Shown: positions 24,257 through 33,691 of the stretch, in pieces
Numbering within the stretch: the stretch's first letter is position 1
How the letters are laid out: each line of letters starts with the position of its first letter
From: an uncultured Erythrobacter sp.
GTDB taxonomy: Bacteria > Pseudomonadota > Alphaproteobacteria > Sphingomonadales > Sphingomonadaceae
NCBI GenBank assembly: GCA_947488155.1
Contig: CANKYK010000001.1
Coordinates: forward strand, 1,692,439 to 1,756,438
Direction of reading: 5' to 3'
Length of the DNA: 64,000 nucleotides
Notes under the pieces: generated by a model
Told to the model about the DNA's origin: nothing
Databases searched by the model: none
What the model saw: the letters and a program-made list of their open reading frames with translations, nothing else
Program-made: the position numbers and the translations under genes

Positions 24257-26701
24257 ATGACCGAGACGATACTGCCGCACGAACTGCCGAACGCTCTGGC
24301 GCGCGCCAAGGCACCGAAGATCTTGTCGCTTGATTGCTTTGATACTCTGTTGTGGCGCGACACCCATGCGCCCACCGACGTTTTTAGCGCGCTGCCAAAT
24401 ATCACCCCGCGCCAGCGCGGAGCAGGCGAGGCCAATGCCCGTAAGGCACAAATGACGCGGCGCGGGAGCAGTGAGGTCTCGCTGCCTCAGATCTACGATC
24501 AGGCCATGCCCAAGGCGGACGCTGCCTCTCACAGTGCTGCAATCGCCAGTGAGCTTGGTGCGGAGGCTCAGGCCTGCTTTGCCTTTGCTCCGACGGTTGA
24601 ACTGATGAGGAAGGCGAAAGCGGCAGGCCTGACCGTCATTATCGTTTCCGACACCTATTTGGATGAGCGCGAACTTGTCGCATTGATTGGGCGATCAGCA
24701 GGCGAAGAGGTCGCCGCGTTGATCGACCGGGTCTTTGCTTCGTCAACCCACGGTGTTTCAAAGGGGCAAGGCCTGCTCGCACGCGCCGTGAAGGCCATGA
24801 AGTGCAAACCCTCAGACATTCTGCATATCGGAGATAATCGCGCAGCTGATTATGACAGCGCCCGTGCGCTTGGCATCCCGGCGCTGCACCTTAAGCAATT
24901 TGGCGAGACTACGCGCCAGCGCCTGCGGCTAGAGCGAACCTGTCAGCAATTATCAGGCGAGAGGGATCAAGCCATTCGCGGGCTCCAGCCGCACCGCGCG
25001 CTGATGGCTCGTTCAGAACCGATTATCTCGGATATGGCCAAGAGGTTGGGTTTCAGCGTGCTTGGCCCGGTCTTTCATGCCTATGAAAAGTGGCTGCGCC
25101 GAGAAGCTGAGGTGCTGGAGCAGGAGCGCGGCGGGCAAATCCACTGGCTGTTTATGCTGCGTGATGGCCATTTACCGTATGTGGTTCATGCCGCAGGAGG
25201 CGCGGCTGAAAGCGCGAAATGCGTTGAGATCAGCCGGTTTGCGGCGGTCTCCGCATCGCTCACCAGCAACGAAGCAATCGATGAACATGTGGCATTGGAA
25301 CATGGCCTTAATCCATCAACGCTCGCTCGCCAGATGCTTTTTACGGAAGAGGAAATCGCTCCCTTCATTGTCGATCAAAAGGCGTCAAATGCCGAGGAAT
25401 TGATGGCTGATGCGAGTGCAAGATTGCTAGTGGAATTGCGCAGCGGCCGGCGCAAAAAGCTAATCCGGCGACGCTCGCGCGACTATGCTGATCGGCTGGT
25501 CGAACACATTCGCCAAGCGGTCAATCCGGCCGCTGGCGACACGCTGATGCTGGTTGATCTGGGCTATAATGGCTCGGCGCAGAACCGGGTCGGCACATTG
25601 TTGAGCGAAGCATTCGATGTGCATGTGGCGGGCCGGTACTTGCTACTTCGTGAAATGATGGTGAGCGGTTTTGATAAGCGGGGCCTGATTGATCAGCGCC
25701 ACTTTGATGCTGAGCTGCTGGAGGCAATGTGCGCAAACGTTGCGGTTCTCGAACAATTGGCGACGACCGCCATGGGATCGGTGTCCGACTATTCAGAATC
25801 AGGCGAACCAATCCGGAAAGAAAGCGCAGTCAAAGGCCGACAAAGCGCTGTGCGCGAACGCGTGCAAGAAGGCTGCCTGGCATTTTGCCGAGAGGCACTG
25901 AATCCTCCGACTGTCCGCACGCATGATGTTCACCACGAAGATGCCTGGCGCAATTGCGCGAGTGCGGTGCTGATGCGGTTTATGTTCTTGCCGCAAGCGA
26001 GCGAGCTGGAGGTGGTCAAGAGCTTTGAGCATGACGTGAACATGGGCAGCGAACGCATGGTGCCGCTGTTCGACACCGACCATGCGAAGGCCGGTATGCG
26101 GCGGCGCGGCCTGTTTTATATGAAAGGCACAAGCCGGATGTATCTGCCAGCTGAGCTAGCGGGTGAGGATATGAGTACGCGCTTGTCGCTGATGGTCCAA
26201 AACCGTTTTGGACTGGGCCTATCCTATGCGGATCACGCGGCCAGTTCGATTGAGATCCCGGCGATCTATATCAATGCAGAAAGCTCCGCGCAGTCCGCTG
26301 TGTCTGCCGTTCCAACCCATGATGGCTATTACACGGCGCGCATTCCTGTTGGTGACACAGGCTATTCAGTCGCGCTGCAACTTGGCGCAGTGTGCCAATG
26401 GATCGAAATCGCCGAATTGACCCGCTCCCCGCTAAGCGCGTTACGCGGCGGTGCAATCAATGATGCTGCGCCCACAATCGCAGAGGCCCAGTTTGATTGC
26501 CTGCGCGAACACGCCCCAGGCATTTATGAATGCACATCTGAAACCGGCCTGATCCTCATTTCACCTGCGGCAAAGCCAAGCGCCGAACCAGAAATGATCG
26601 AGGTCGTGTTTCGGCCCTTGGTGATCCGCGGCGGCGAGCATGTTGCGCGGCCAAAACCGCATGATCAACGAACCATGACCCACACGGAGCAAGCCGCATG
26701 A
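24257..26701 (+). CDS. HAD-fold protein with large C-terminal domain, possible flagellin-modification factor
   Basis: This 814-residue cytoplasmic protein has a HAD domain at residues 20-230. Motif I is SLDCFDTLLWRD (D26), motif II VIIVSDTYLD, motif III KGQG, and motif IV DILHIGDNRAADYDSA. This form (D-x-F-D-T-L-L-x-R) occurs in proteins of surface-polysaccharide clusters. The residue two after D26 is Phe, where phosphatases have Asp, so phosphatase activity is doubtful. The remaining 570 residues include IHWLFMLRDGHLPYVVH and DTLMLVDLGYNGSAQNRVG, which I cannot assign to a family. It overlaps a methyltransferase gene and lies between motB and flagellin, so a role in filament glycosylation is a fair guess. 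GGAGG precedes the ATG. Confidence 0.7.
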   Translation: MTETILPHELPNALARAKAPKILSLDCFDTLLWRDTHAPTDVFSALPNITPRQRGAGEANARKAQMTRRGSSEVSLPQIYDQAMPKADAASHSAAIASELGAEAQACFAFAPTVELMRKAKAAGLTVIIVSDTYLDERELVALIGRSAGEEVAALIDRVFASSTHGVSKGQGLLARAVKAMKCKPSDILHIGDNRAADYDSARALGIPALHLKQFGETTRQRLRLERTCQQLSGERDQAIRGLQPHRALMARSEPIISDMAKRLGFSVLGPVFHAYEKWLRREAEVLEQERGGQIHWLFMLRDGHLPYVVHAAGGAAESAKCVEISRFAAVSASLTSNEAIDEHVALEHGLNPSTLARQMLFTEEEIAPFIVDQKASNAEELMADASARLLVELRSGRRKKLIRRRSRDYADRLVEHIRQAVNPAAGDTLMLVDLGYNGSAQNRVGTLLSEAFDVHVAGRYLLLREMMVSGFDKRGLIDQRHFDAELLEAMCANVAVLEQLATTAMGSVSDYSESGEPIRKESAVKGRQSAVRERVQEGCLAFCREALNPPTVRTHDVHHEDAWRNCASAVLMRFMFLPQASELEVVKSFEHDVNMGSERMVPLFDTDHAKAGMRRRGLFYMKGTSRMYLPAELAGEDMSTRLSLMVQNRFGLGLSYADHAASSIEIPAIYINAESSAQSAVSAVPTHDGYYTARIPVGDTGYSVALQLGAVCQWIEIAELTRSPLSALRGGAINDAAPTIAEAQFDCLREHAPGIYECTSETGLILISPAAKPSAEPEMIEVVFRPLVIRGGEHVARPKPHDQRTMTHTEQAA

Positions 26702-27516
26702 CCAACCTGCTAATTCATTCCATGAGCGAGTTTTCCTCGCTAATCCTGCCAAGCCTGGAAAAGGCCAATGTCCGCAATATCGCGGAGGTTGGAAGCGAGT
26801 TCGGCGGCATGTCACAAGTGCTTGCCGATTATTGTGGTAGCAAGCAGGGCATGCTGCACTGCGTGGATCCTGAGCCGCGCGAAGGCTTTGCCGAGTGGGT
26901 GGCCAGCAGTAGTGCGGCGATCCATCATCCTGCTCCAAGCCTTGAGATGATTGACCAGCTTGAAGACATTGATGCCTGGGTTGTTGATGGCGACCACAAT
27001 TATTTCACTGTGTCACGCGAACTTGGAGCGATTGATGCAGTGTGTCGGCGGGATGAGAAGCCGTTACTTGCCTTCCTGCACGATGTCTCTTGGCCCTGTG
27101 CACGGCGCGACATGTATTACGCACCGGATCGAATTCCTGAGGGTGAAAGGCATGATTACAGCTATGATCATGGAGTTGTGCTCGAAAATAATGTGGCGGT
27201 GCCCAAGCGCGGTTTTAAGGGTAATGGCGAGTTCGCCGTTGCACTTGAGGCGGGCGGCCCGCGCAACGGCGTGTTAACGGCGGTTGAGGATTTTATTGCT
27301 GAGGCCGATAGCGAACATCGCCCGCTCTATTACGTGCATGTGCCCGCCGTGTTTGGTTTGGGCGTGATCTTTGATGCGAGCCAAGATTGGTCGGATGATA
27401 TGGCGCAATTCCTGCTGCCGTTTCACGCTAATCCGCTCCTGGCCAGTCTTGAGGAAAACCGGCTGCGCAATTACCTGGCCGTAATTGACTGGCAGGATCG
27501 CACCGCCGAGGCCTAG
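26698..27516 (+). CDS. Class I SAM-dependent methyltransferase-like protein
   Basis: This 272-residue protein has a Rossmann methyltransferase core. IAEVGSEFGGMSQVLADY is the SAM-binding loop (E-x-G-x-x-x-G) and LHCVDPEP is the acidic end of strand 2. DAWVVDGDHNYFTVSRELGA matches the D-G-D-H-x-Y-x-x-V-x-x-(D/E)-L pattern of Methyltransf_24/CmcI-like enzymes, which methylate sugars and other small molecules. It overlaps the HAD-type gene by four bases and is followed by a strong terminator and the convergent flagellin gene. A sugar O-methyltransferase acting on a flagellin glycan would fit, but nothing in the sequence proves it. Confidence 0.72.
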   Translation: MTNLLIHSMSEFSSLILPSLEKANVRNIAEVGSEFGGMSQVLADYCGSKQGMLHCVDPEPREGFAEWVASSSAAIHHPAPSLEMIDQLEDIDAWVVDGDHNYFTVSRELGAIDAVCRRDEKPLLAFLHDVSWPCARRDMYYAPDRIPEGERHDYSYDHGVVLENNVAVPKRGFKGNGEFAVALEAGGPRNGVLTAVEDFIAEADSEHRPLYYVHVPAVFGLGVIFDASQDWSDDMAQFLLPFHANPLLASLEENRLRNYLAVIDWQDRTAEA

Positions 27517-27572
27517 GCACCGCGAGCGGGGTTCGCTTTCGCCACAAACCATCATTGTTTGAAACACAAAGA

Positions 27573-27599
27573 AGGCCCGGAGTGTAACACTCCGGGCCT
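27573..27599. terminator. Bidirectional intrinsic terminator between the methyltransferase gene and fliC
   Basis: AGGCCCGGAGTG-TAA-CACTCCGGGCCT is a perfect 12-base-pair stem with a 3-base loop. On the minus strand it is followed by a T-rich stretch (TCTTTGTGTTTC), so it best serves fliC, whose stop lies 34 bases upstream on that strand. It also ends the plus-strand operon. Confidence 0.88.
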
Positions 27600-27633
27600 C
27601 TCCCATGCCCTCAGAAAAGAGCGATCTTCGATC

Positions 27634-28452
27634 TTATCGTAGCAGGGACAAGACGTTTTGCTGCGATTGATTCGCCTGGGCCAACATTGCTGTCGAGGCC
27701 TGACTTAGGATCTGGGCTTTCGCCAAAGCGGTAGATTCCGATGCATAATCAGTATCCATGATCCGCGAACGGGCGTCGGTCAGGTTGGTGGCGTTGCTCG
27801 TCAAGTTACTGATCGCCGATTCAAGCCGGTTTTGACCCGCACCAAGCGATGCCCGCGTTCCGTTCACATCGCTAAGTGCGGCGTCAACGTTGGTAATGGT
27901 TGTGGCGGCTGCAGTTGTGCTGGTCACGTCCAGTGCTGTTGCTGATATATTGGTACCATCAATTGCCGTGCTGTTGAGGGTGATCGTTTGTGATGCATCG
28001 ACGGCAATGTTGACCGATACGTCGCTACCGCTTGTCGTCGAGAACAAAGTCACGCCGTTAAAGTCTGTGTTTGTTAGAATATCGCTGATTTGAGCGCGAA
28101 GCTCGTCAACTTCTGTGTCCATGAACCCGCGGCTTTCCGCGTCATAGGTGCCGGTGCTCGACTGCACGGCCAGTTCACGAACACGCTGGAGCATGTTGGA
28201 GACTTCATCCAGTGCGCCTTCGGCGGTTTGAGCGAGCGCGATGCCGTCGTTTGCGTTGCGGATGCCTTGGTTGATGCCGCGAATTTCTGCTGAGAATTTG
28301 GTCGAAATCGCAAGACCTGCGGCGTCATCGTTTGCACCGTTAATGCGCTGGCCGCTTGAAAGGCGTTCCATCGCGCCGCCGAGCATCTTATTGGCCATCA
28401 TGCTTGAATTTTGAGCGCGAAGTGCGCCGATATTGGTGTTGATTACTGACAT
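27634..28452 (-). CDS. fliC: Flagellin
   Basis: This 272-residue flagellin consists almost only of the conserved D0/D1 ends. The N-terminus is [20 protein letters not shown] with [20 protein letters not shown]. The C-terminus has [20 protein letters not shown] with [17 protein letters not shown] and ends [12 protein letters not shown]. The central variable part is only about 100 residues and rich in Thr, Ser and Asp, so it offers sites for O-glycosylation. It is exported with the FliS chaperone. The ATG at 28452 has AGGAG seven bases upstream; an in-frame TTG six bases earlier is too close to that site. It is the only flagellin gene here. Confidence 0.96.
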   Translation of the reverse strand: MSVINTNIGALRAQNSSMMANKMLGGAMERLSSGQRINGANDDAAGLAISTKFSAEIRGINQGIRNANDGIALAQTAEGALDEVSNMLQRVRELAVQSSTGTYDAESRGFMDTEVDELRAQISDILTNTDFNGVTLFSTTSGSDVSVNIAVDASQTITLNSTAIDGTNISATALDVTSTTAAATTITNVDAALSDVNGTRASLGAGQNRLESAISNLTSNATNLTDARSRIMDTDYASESTALAKAQILSQASTAMLAQANQSQQNVLSLLR

Positions 28453-28655
28453 GTTCAAACTCCTGATATTCCAGGCAAGTGCGAAGTATTCCGCAGCTGC
28501 TGAAGCTAAGAGCGACCATTGGTTGAGATGTTTAAGGCCCAGCGAGCAATCGGCCGAATTTTAGATATAAGTATGAATACTAGGGCTTAAATTTGCCCTA
28601 TCTTGGACGCCTGAGTGCCATTGCCTCCTCACCAGCGTGGGGACAGGTGCTTAAC
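28453..28655. promoter_or_regulatory. Divergent control region between fliC and the sigma54 activator gene
   Basis: These 203 bases are AT-richer than their surroundings. On the minus strand GCCGATTG (28547-28554) matches six of eight bases of the sigma28 -10 element (GCCGATAA), but 15 bases upstream there is TACT rather than TAAA. It is therefore only a weak FliA promoter candidate, about 95 bases before the fliC ATG. On the plus strand GGGGACAGG, 8 bases before 28656, is the ribosome binding site of the activator gene. I see no RpoN consensus here. Confidence 0.35.
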
Positions 28656-30062
28656 ATGATGCATTCAGACAGTGGTTCATCACTGAATTTTGACATTGAG
28701 ACGGACATAAATCCGCAAGTGGCGACAGCTCATTCGGCTCTGCTGGACCAGAGCTTGCCGTTGCTGGCGCACAGTTGGCAAAAATCGCGGCTGCGCATCA
28801 GTGATCGTGAAAACGCGAAATCTCTGCCAAAGGGACGCAAGCTAGGCATTATTGATCTGATTTTGATCCAGGCTGACGAAACGTCGCTGCGCTGCACTGG
28901 TGATGCCCGCTTTGAACTGTCTTATAACAATCGTTCGCTTGCTTCCGCGCGGGCTGCGGTGCTCGCCATTTCAGCCCATGGCGGCATGCCAATCGCTGGC
29001 GATGAGCAGAGTCTTGCGCTTTTGACATTGGCAGAGCGCATTGCGCAAAGTGAGATCCCTGTACTCCTCGAAGGGCCGACCGGCACAGGCAAAGAAGTCT
29101 TCGCGCGGTTTGTGCATAGTTCTTCGGTACGTGCAAAAGGTCCGTTCGTCGCGGTCAATTGTGCAGCTATGCCAGAGGCCATGCTCGAAGGCCTGCTGTT
29201 TGGTCATCGCAAGGGCGCCTTCACGGGTGCTGCCGAGGCGCGCGAAGGGCTGTTCGCAGCGGCGGACGGCGGAACCTTATTGCTCGACGAGATTGGTGAG
29301 TTGCCACTGGCGCTTCAGGCCAAATTGCTGCGCTCTCTGCAAGAGGGCGAGGTGCTCCCCCTGGGCGCGACCAAGCCGATCAAGGTCGATACGCGCATCA
29401 TCGCCTGCACCAATCGCACGCTCGCAGCCGAAGTGGAGGCAGGTCGCTTTCGCGAAGATCTGCTCTATCGTTTGAACGTATTCCCCTTGGAGCTATCGGC
29501 CCTGCGCGATCGCCGCGGTGATATTGCTCCGCTGGCGTTTGGCATGCTGCTGCGTCATGCATGCGGCAAGGGGCAACCGGGCTGGCTCACTGGCCAGGCG
29601 CTCGCACTGCTCGAAGGGCATTGCTGGCCGGGCAATGTGCGCGAGCTTGAGAACGTTATCCGCCGCGCGATCCTGCTCGCAGGGGATGAGCCGCGCATTG
29701 GCTCTGAGCATATTGTTTTTGATCAACCTGTACGCAGCGTTGCTGCTGACGAAGCATTGAATGAGCCACTTCTTGGCGGACCATCTGCGCCTGGCAATGC
29801 TATTGCAACGCCCGGCTCGGCTTCCCTTCGCGCGCTGGCTGGTAGGACGTCAGCTTGGCCGGAGCCAGCCATTCAAGATGCAGGTTCGCTGTCTGACATT
29901 GCCTTTGCCTCTGAGGCGCAGGCCATCATGGATGCGCTTGATCGCTGCGGCGGGCACCGCGCCCGTACTGCCCGCGCGCTGGGAATTTCAGAGCGGACTT
30001 TGCGGTACCGACTGGCGTCGATGCGCGAGTCTGGCCTGCTTGCCGCCGGAGCTGAGGCATGA
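28656..30062 (+). CDS. Sigma54-dependent flagellar activator (FlbD/FleQ type)
   Basis: This 468-residue protein has an N-terminal region of about 110 residues that does not look like a phosphoreceiver. The AAA+ domain follows, with Walker A GPTGTGKE (residues 140-147), the sigma54-contacting GAFTGA loop (187-192), Walker B GGTLLLDEIGELPL, and the CWPGNVRELENVIRRAI segment. The C-terminus is a Fis-type helix-turn-helix (ARTARALGISERTLRYRLAS). It should activate the RpoN promoters of this locus. FlbD of Caulobacter and FleQ of Pseudomonas are the models. It overlaps fliE by four bases, so activator and basal body are co-transcribed. Upstream in-frame starts exist, but 28656 has the better ribosome binding site. 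Confidence 0.9.
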   Translation: MMHSDSGSSLNFDIETDINPQVATAHSALLDQSLPLLAHSWQKSRLRISDRENAKSLPKGRKLGIIDLILIQADETSLRCTGDARFELSYNNRSLASARAAVLAISAHGGMPIAGDEQSLALLTLAERIAQSEIPVLLEGPTGTGKEVFARFVHSSSVRAKGPFVAVNCAAMPEAMLEGLLFGHRKGAFTGAAEAREGLFAAADGGTLLLDEIGELPLALQAKLLRSLQEGEVLPLGATKPIKVDTRIIACTNRTLAAEVEAGRFREDLLYRLNVFPLELSALRDRRGDIAPLAFGMLLRHACGKGQPGWLTGQALALLEGHCWPGNVRELENVIRRAILLAGDEPRIGSEHIVFDQPVRSVAADEALNEPLLGGPSAPGNAIATPGSASLRALAGRTSAWPEPAIQDAGSLSDIAFASEAQAIMDALDRCGGHRARTARALGISERTLRYRLASMRESGLLAAGAEA

Positions 30063-30427
30063 GTTCCATTCGCCCAGCTTCTGGTGTTCAAGATGTCATG
30101 GCACTGCGACAGGAAGTGATGGCCCGCAGCCAAGCGCTCAAAGATGTGCGCGCGGCAAGCGGCGTCGTGGACGGCGCCAATGGCGCTGCATCAACTGTCA
30201 ATCCAACCACCGACTTTGCTGATACGCTTGGCGATGCTCTGAAAGAAGTGAGCGCCACCCAGCGCCGGTCGAGTGAAATGCAGGCTGCCTATGAGCGCGG
30301 CGAGGTAACCGACATAGCCCAGGTGATGCTCGCGCGGCAGGAATCGAGCGTTGCTTTTGAAGCGACCCTGCAGGTGCGCAACAAATTGATGTCAGCCTAT
30401 CAAGAAATCATGCGGATGGGGGGCTGA
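30059..30427 (+). CDS. fliE: Flagellar MS-ring/rod junction protein FliE
   Basis: This 122-residue protein has the conserved FliE C-terminal half: FADTLGDALKEVSATQRRSS, then YERGEVTDIAQVMLARQESS. It ends VRNKLMSAYQEIMRMGG, nearly the family consensus. FliE links the FliF ring to the rod and is an early export substrate. It overlaps the activator gene by four bases and is followed by fliF after three bases. Confidence 0.95.
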   Translation: MSSIRPASGVQDVMALRQEVMARSQALKDVRAASGVVDGANGAASTVNPTTDFADTLGDALKEVSATQRRSSEMQAAYERGEVTDIAQVMLARQESSVAFEATLQVRNKLMSAYQEIMRMGG

Positions 30428-30430
30428 TAG

Positions 30431-32065
30431 GTGGCTGATGCTGGCCTGCCAATGGCTCAAGATGGTCTGACGCAAAGCGCTTCTCTCCTTGAAGGAGGTG
30501 GCACCTGGCGTGATCGGCTGTCGGCACTGACGCGCGACCCTGCCTTTCGCCGGAGTCTTCCGGCGATTATTGGCGTGGGCGCTATCGCGACCGTCGCCGC
30601 GCTCTATCTGGCGATTGCGCAAGGGCCTCAGCGGATATTGTACGGCAATCTTTCAGACGGAGAACGGGCGCAAGTCGTTGCGACCCTGGATCAGGGCGGG
30701 ATCAGCTACAATATTGATAGCGGAACCGGCATGTTGACCGTGGCGGAAGACGATGTTTACCGCGCACGGATGCTGGTGGCGAGTGACGCCGGTCTGGCGG
30801 CTCCGCAGAGCTCCACTGAAATGCTCGACTCGATCCCTTTGGGTTCCAGTCGGACCTTGGAGGGAGAGCGATTGCGATTGGCGCGAGAGCGCGAACTGAT
30901 GCTCACCATCCAGGAGATTGACGGGATTGAGGCGGTCCGGGTGCACCTGGCCACACCGGAGCGATCCGTTTTTGTGCGCGATGCCAATCCGCCCAGCGCT
31001 TCTGTAATGGTGCGACTGGTTGGTGGCCGCTCGCTCACTCAGGATCAGGTTGAGGCAATTGTCAATCTCGTCTCAGGCTCCGTGCCCGGCATGTCATCCG
31101 ATGCGGTCCGCGTTGTTGATCAAAACGGCCGACTGCTGTCCTCAGAGCGCGATGGAATGCTCGACAGTCTGGTGCTTCAGCGCGAATTTGAGACGAAGCT
31201 GCGCGAGCAGGTGAATGCCCTGCTCATGCCGCTGCTCGGCGATGGTAATTTCTCCAGCCAAGTTCAGGTCGAGCTTGATCAGAACGAAGTCACTTCTGCG
31301 CGCGAAACATATGATCCCGAAGGCGCCTTGCGTACCGAGACAGAGCGCAATGCGACCAGCACCACCGATGACGGCGCAGGCGGCGTGCCGGGCGTACTCG
31401 CCAATACTCCGCCGCCGCCGACAGAAGTGGTCGAAGGTGCGCCCGATCCGCAAAACCCGCAGCAAGCGGCAAGCACCGCTGGCAGCTCAGAAAGTTCGGC
31501 CAGCCGTGTGTTTGAGCTGGACCGTGAGGTTGCGGTGACAAACTCGCGGCCAGGCAGTTTGGTAAAGCTCTCTGTTGCCGTTGCTCTGAGTGAGGAAGCG
31601 CTCGCCGCCGCCGCCCCGCTTACCGCCGAAGAAGTGCAATCATTGGTCACAGCCGCCGTCGGGGCGAGCGAAGATCGCGGGGATCTGGTGACGGTTGTCG
31701 TCAGCAAATTTGAGTCCACCGAAATGGTGGCTCCTGCCTTCTATGAGACGCCGTGGTTTGCGACGCTGCTGCGTTATGTTGCGGCACTTATTGCTGTGCT
31801 GTTGGTGCTGCTGCTCGCCGTTCGACCTCTGATCAAGCGCGTGCGCGGCGATGCAAAACCAGACGGCGAGGAACCTGAAAGTGATGAGGTCAAAGAAACA
31901 GGCAGCGCGAGCAATCAAAGCACTGCTACTGGCGTGACGACCCCAACGGGCGACCTGCCGGAACAAGTGGAACTCGCAAGGCAATTGGCGGCCTCTCAAC
32001 CAGAGCGGGCAGTGGCGACCTTGCAGCGTATGCTGCAGGCTCCTGATCAAGCGGGTGCGAAATGA
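30431..32065 (+). CDS. fliF: Flagellar MS-ring protein FliF
   Basis: This 544-residue protein has two membrane helices, near residues 38-58 and 445-465. The periplasmic ring-building motifs include LYGNLSDGERAQVVATLDQG, RMLVASDAGLAAPQSSTEM, TIQEIDGIEAVRVHLATPER and ASVMVRLVGGRSLTQDQVEA. The cytoplasmic C-terminal tail ends with LARQLAASQPERAVATLQRM, the FliG-binding helix. It forms the MS ring, the base on which the motor is built. The start is GTG at 30431. It overlaps fliG by four bases. Confidence 0.96.
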   Translation: MADAGLPMAQDGLTQSASLLEGGGTWRDRLSALTRDPAFRRSLPAIIGVGAIATVAALYLAIAQGPQRILYGNLSDGERAQVVATLDQGGISYNIDSGTGMLTVAEDDVYRARMLVASDAGLAAPQSSTEMLDSIPLGSSRTLEGERLRLARERELMLTIQEIDGIEAVRVHLATPERSVFVRDANPPSASVMVRLVGGRSLTQDQVEAIVNLVSGSVPGMSSDAVRVVDQNGRLLSSERDGMLDSLVLQREFETKLREQVNALLMPLLGDGNFSSQVQVELDQNEVTSARETYDPEGALRTETERNATSTTDDGAGGVPGVLANTPPPPTEVVEGAPDPQNPQQAASTAGSSESSASRVFELDREVAVTNSRPGSLVKLSVAVALSEEALAAAAPLTAEEVQSLVTAAVGASEDRGDLVTVVVSKFESTEMVAPAFYETPWFATLLRYVAALIAVLLVLLLAVRPLIKRVRGDAKPDGEEPESDEVKETGSASNQSTATGVTTPTGDLPEQVELARQLAASQPERAVATLQRMLQAPDQAGAK

Positions 32066-33069
32066 ACGCGTCAGCAGGAACCATGGAACGGATCGAACGG
32101 GCAGCCGTCTTTTTGATGCTGCTGGGTGATGATGAAGCGGTGAAGCTGCTGGGGCATCTTGGTCCCAACGAACTTGAGCGTCTGGGCGTTGCCATGTGCG
32201 CGCTGGGCGAGATTGCGCAAGACGAAATTGCCGAGGCATTGGCCGACTTTGTAACAGAGGCGGACCGGGAAATCCTGCCCGCGCAAGATCGCCCTGCTCA
32301 AGTGCGTGCCATGCTGGAACAGTCTTTGGGTCCCACCAAAGCGGAAAGCATGATGCAGCGTATTGAGCCAGAGCAGCGCCCGCGCAGTATTGAGATGGCA
32401 CGCTGGCTTGCTCCAAAAATTCTGGTGCAACTCATTGAAGATGAGCATCCACAAGTCATCGCGGCCTTACTGCTGATGCTCGAGGCTGAGCCTGCCGCTG
32501 AAGTTCTGTCCGCGCTAGGCGAAGAATTACAAACCTCAGTGGTTTCTCGTATCGCGAAGATCGGTCCAGTGTCACCCGAAGCCGTCGATATGATCGATGG
32601 TTTGCTGTCACAGCGCATTGGCCAGAGCTTTGGTGCAGGCGCGCTGCAAATGGGTGGACCGCGAGAGGCGGCAAACCTCATCAACCTCGCTACCGGTCAG
32701 GTTTCACAAACCGTCTTGCCTGCGATTGCGCAACAGGACGCTGATCTCGCCGCTGCGATTGAAGATGAGATGTTCACCTTTGAAATGCTGTTTGAGCTTG
32801 ATCCGCAAGGCATGGGTCGCCTGCTGCGTGATGTCGATAATGAGGCTCTGGTCGATGCATTGAAAGGCATTGCCGAGGACGAACGCACTCCGTTCTTCGC
32901 TGCCATGTCGAGCCGTGCCGCAGACGGCGTGAAGGATGAAATTGAATTGCGTGGGCGATTGTCCCGAGCAGAGGTGCAAGCTGCGCAGCGCAAGATCGTC
33001 GACCTGGCGCGTGAGTTGAAAGAGCAAGGCGAGATTGTGATCGGGGGCGATGATGGCGAGTTCGTCTGA
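32062..33069 (+). CDS. fliG: Flagellar motor switch protein FliG
   Basis: At 335 residues it has the usual FliG length. The N-terminal domain binds FliF. The middle has the EHPQ motif in LIEDEHPQVIAALLLMLEAE, which contacts FliM. The C-terminal torque domain has MFTFEMLFELDPQGMGRLLR and DVDNEALVDALKGI, keeping the alternating charges that face MotA. It is the rotor side of torque generation. Its last 20 bases overlap fliH. Confidence 0.96.
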   Translation: MNASAGTMERIERAAVFLMLLGDDEAVKLLGHLGPNELERLGVAMCALGEIAQDEIAEALADFVTEADREILPAQDRPAQVRAMLEQSLGPTKAESMMQRIEPEQRPRSIEMARWLAPKILVQLIEDEHPQVIAALLLMLEAEPAAEVLSALGEELQTSVVSRIAKIGPVSPEAVDMIDGLLSQRIGQSFGAGALQMGGPREAANLINLATGQVSQTVLPAIAQQDADLAAAIEDEMFTFEMLFELDPQGMGRLLRDVDNEALVDALKGIAEDERTPFFAAMSSRAADGVKDEIELRGRLSRAEVQAAQRKIVDLARELKEQGEIVIGGDDGEFV

Positions 33070-33691
33070 CTGGATCGCTGCCGTGCAGGCAGACGCGGAA
33101 CCCGTGATGCCGTCAATGCCGGCTGCTTCCGGCTGGATTGATGCGATCAAAGCAAGCACGGGTTTCATTGATCAGATGCCAGTCGCAGGCGGTGCGAAGC
33201 GAAGCGAGGGTAACGACGAAGATCGCAATTCTGAGCCAGACGCGATCGCGGTCGCCTTTGCAGAAGGTGAAGCCGCCGGTCGATCCGCCGCGGAGGCAGA
33301 GGCCACACACTCGGCAGAACACAAGCGTGCGTTGCGCCTTGCCTTTCGCTCACTTGACCAGGCCGCGCTAGACACGCTTGCAAGCGAACTTGCCGACACG
33401 GTTCTAAAGCTTTGTGAGCAAGTGGTGGCGCCGCATGCGGTGGATCGTGAGGCTCTGGCTGAGCGTTGCCAAGAAGCAGCCGAAAGGCTGGGCGGCGTTG
33501 CGGCTGACTGCAGACTTCACCTCAACCCTGAAGATATCACGATGCTAGGCGCTGACTTTACCCAGCGCTGGCAGGTTGAACCTGACCCGGAGCTAAGTCG
33601 CGGCAATATAAGGCTCGAAGGAGCCGACGGCGCTGTGCGCGATGGTCCACGTGAATGGAGCCGCGCAATCGCTGCAGCGCTCGCGGTATGA
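33050..33691 (+). CDS. fliH: Flagellar assembly protein FliH
   Basis: This 213-residue protein regulates the FliI ATPase. The N-terminal part is poorly conserved. The middle is charged and helical (AFAEGEAAGRSAAEAEATHS). The C-terminal half resembles the F-ATPase delta subunit-like FliH domain with LHLNPEDITMLGADF and a final LSRGNIRLEGADGAVRDG, close to the conserved G-G-x-x-I-E-x-x-x-G-x-I-D. It lies between fliG and fliI, and its stop overlaps the fliI ATG. Confidence 0.88.
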   Translation: MMASSSDWIAAVQADAEPVMPSMPAASGWIDAIKASTGFIDQMPVAGGAKRSEGNDEDRNSEPDAIAVAFAEGEAAGRSAAEAEATHSAEHKRALRLAFRSLDQAALDTLASELADTVLKLCEQVVAPHAVDREALAERCQEAAERLGGVAADCRLHLNPEDITMLGADFTQRWQVEPDPELSRGNIRLEGADGAVRDGPREWSRAIAAALAV

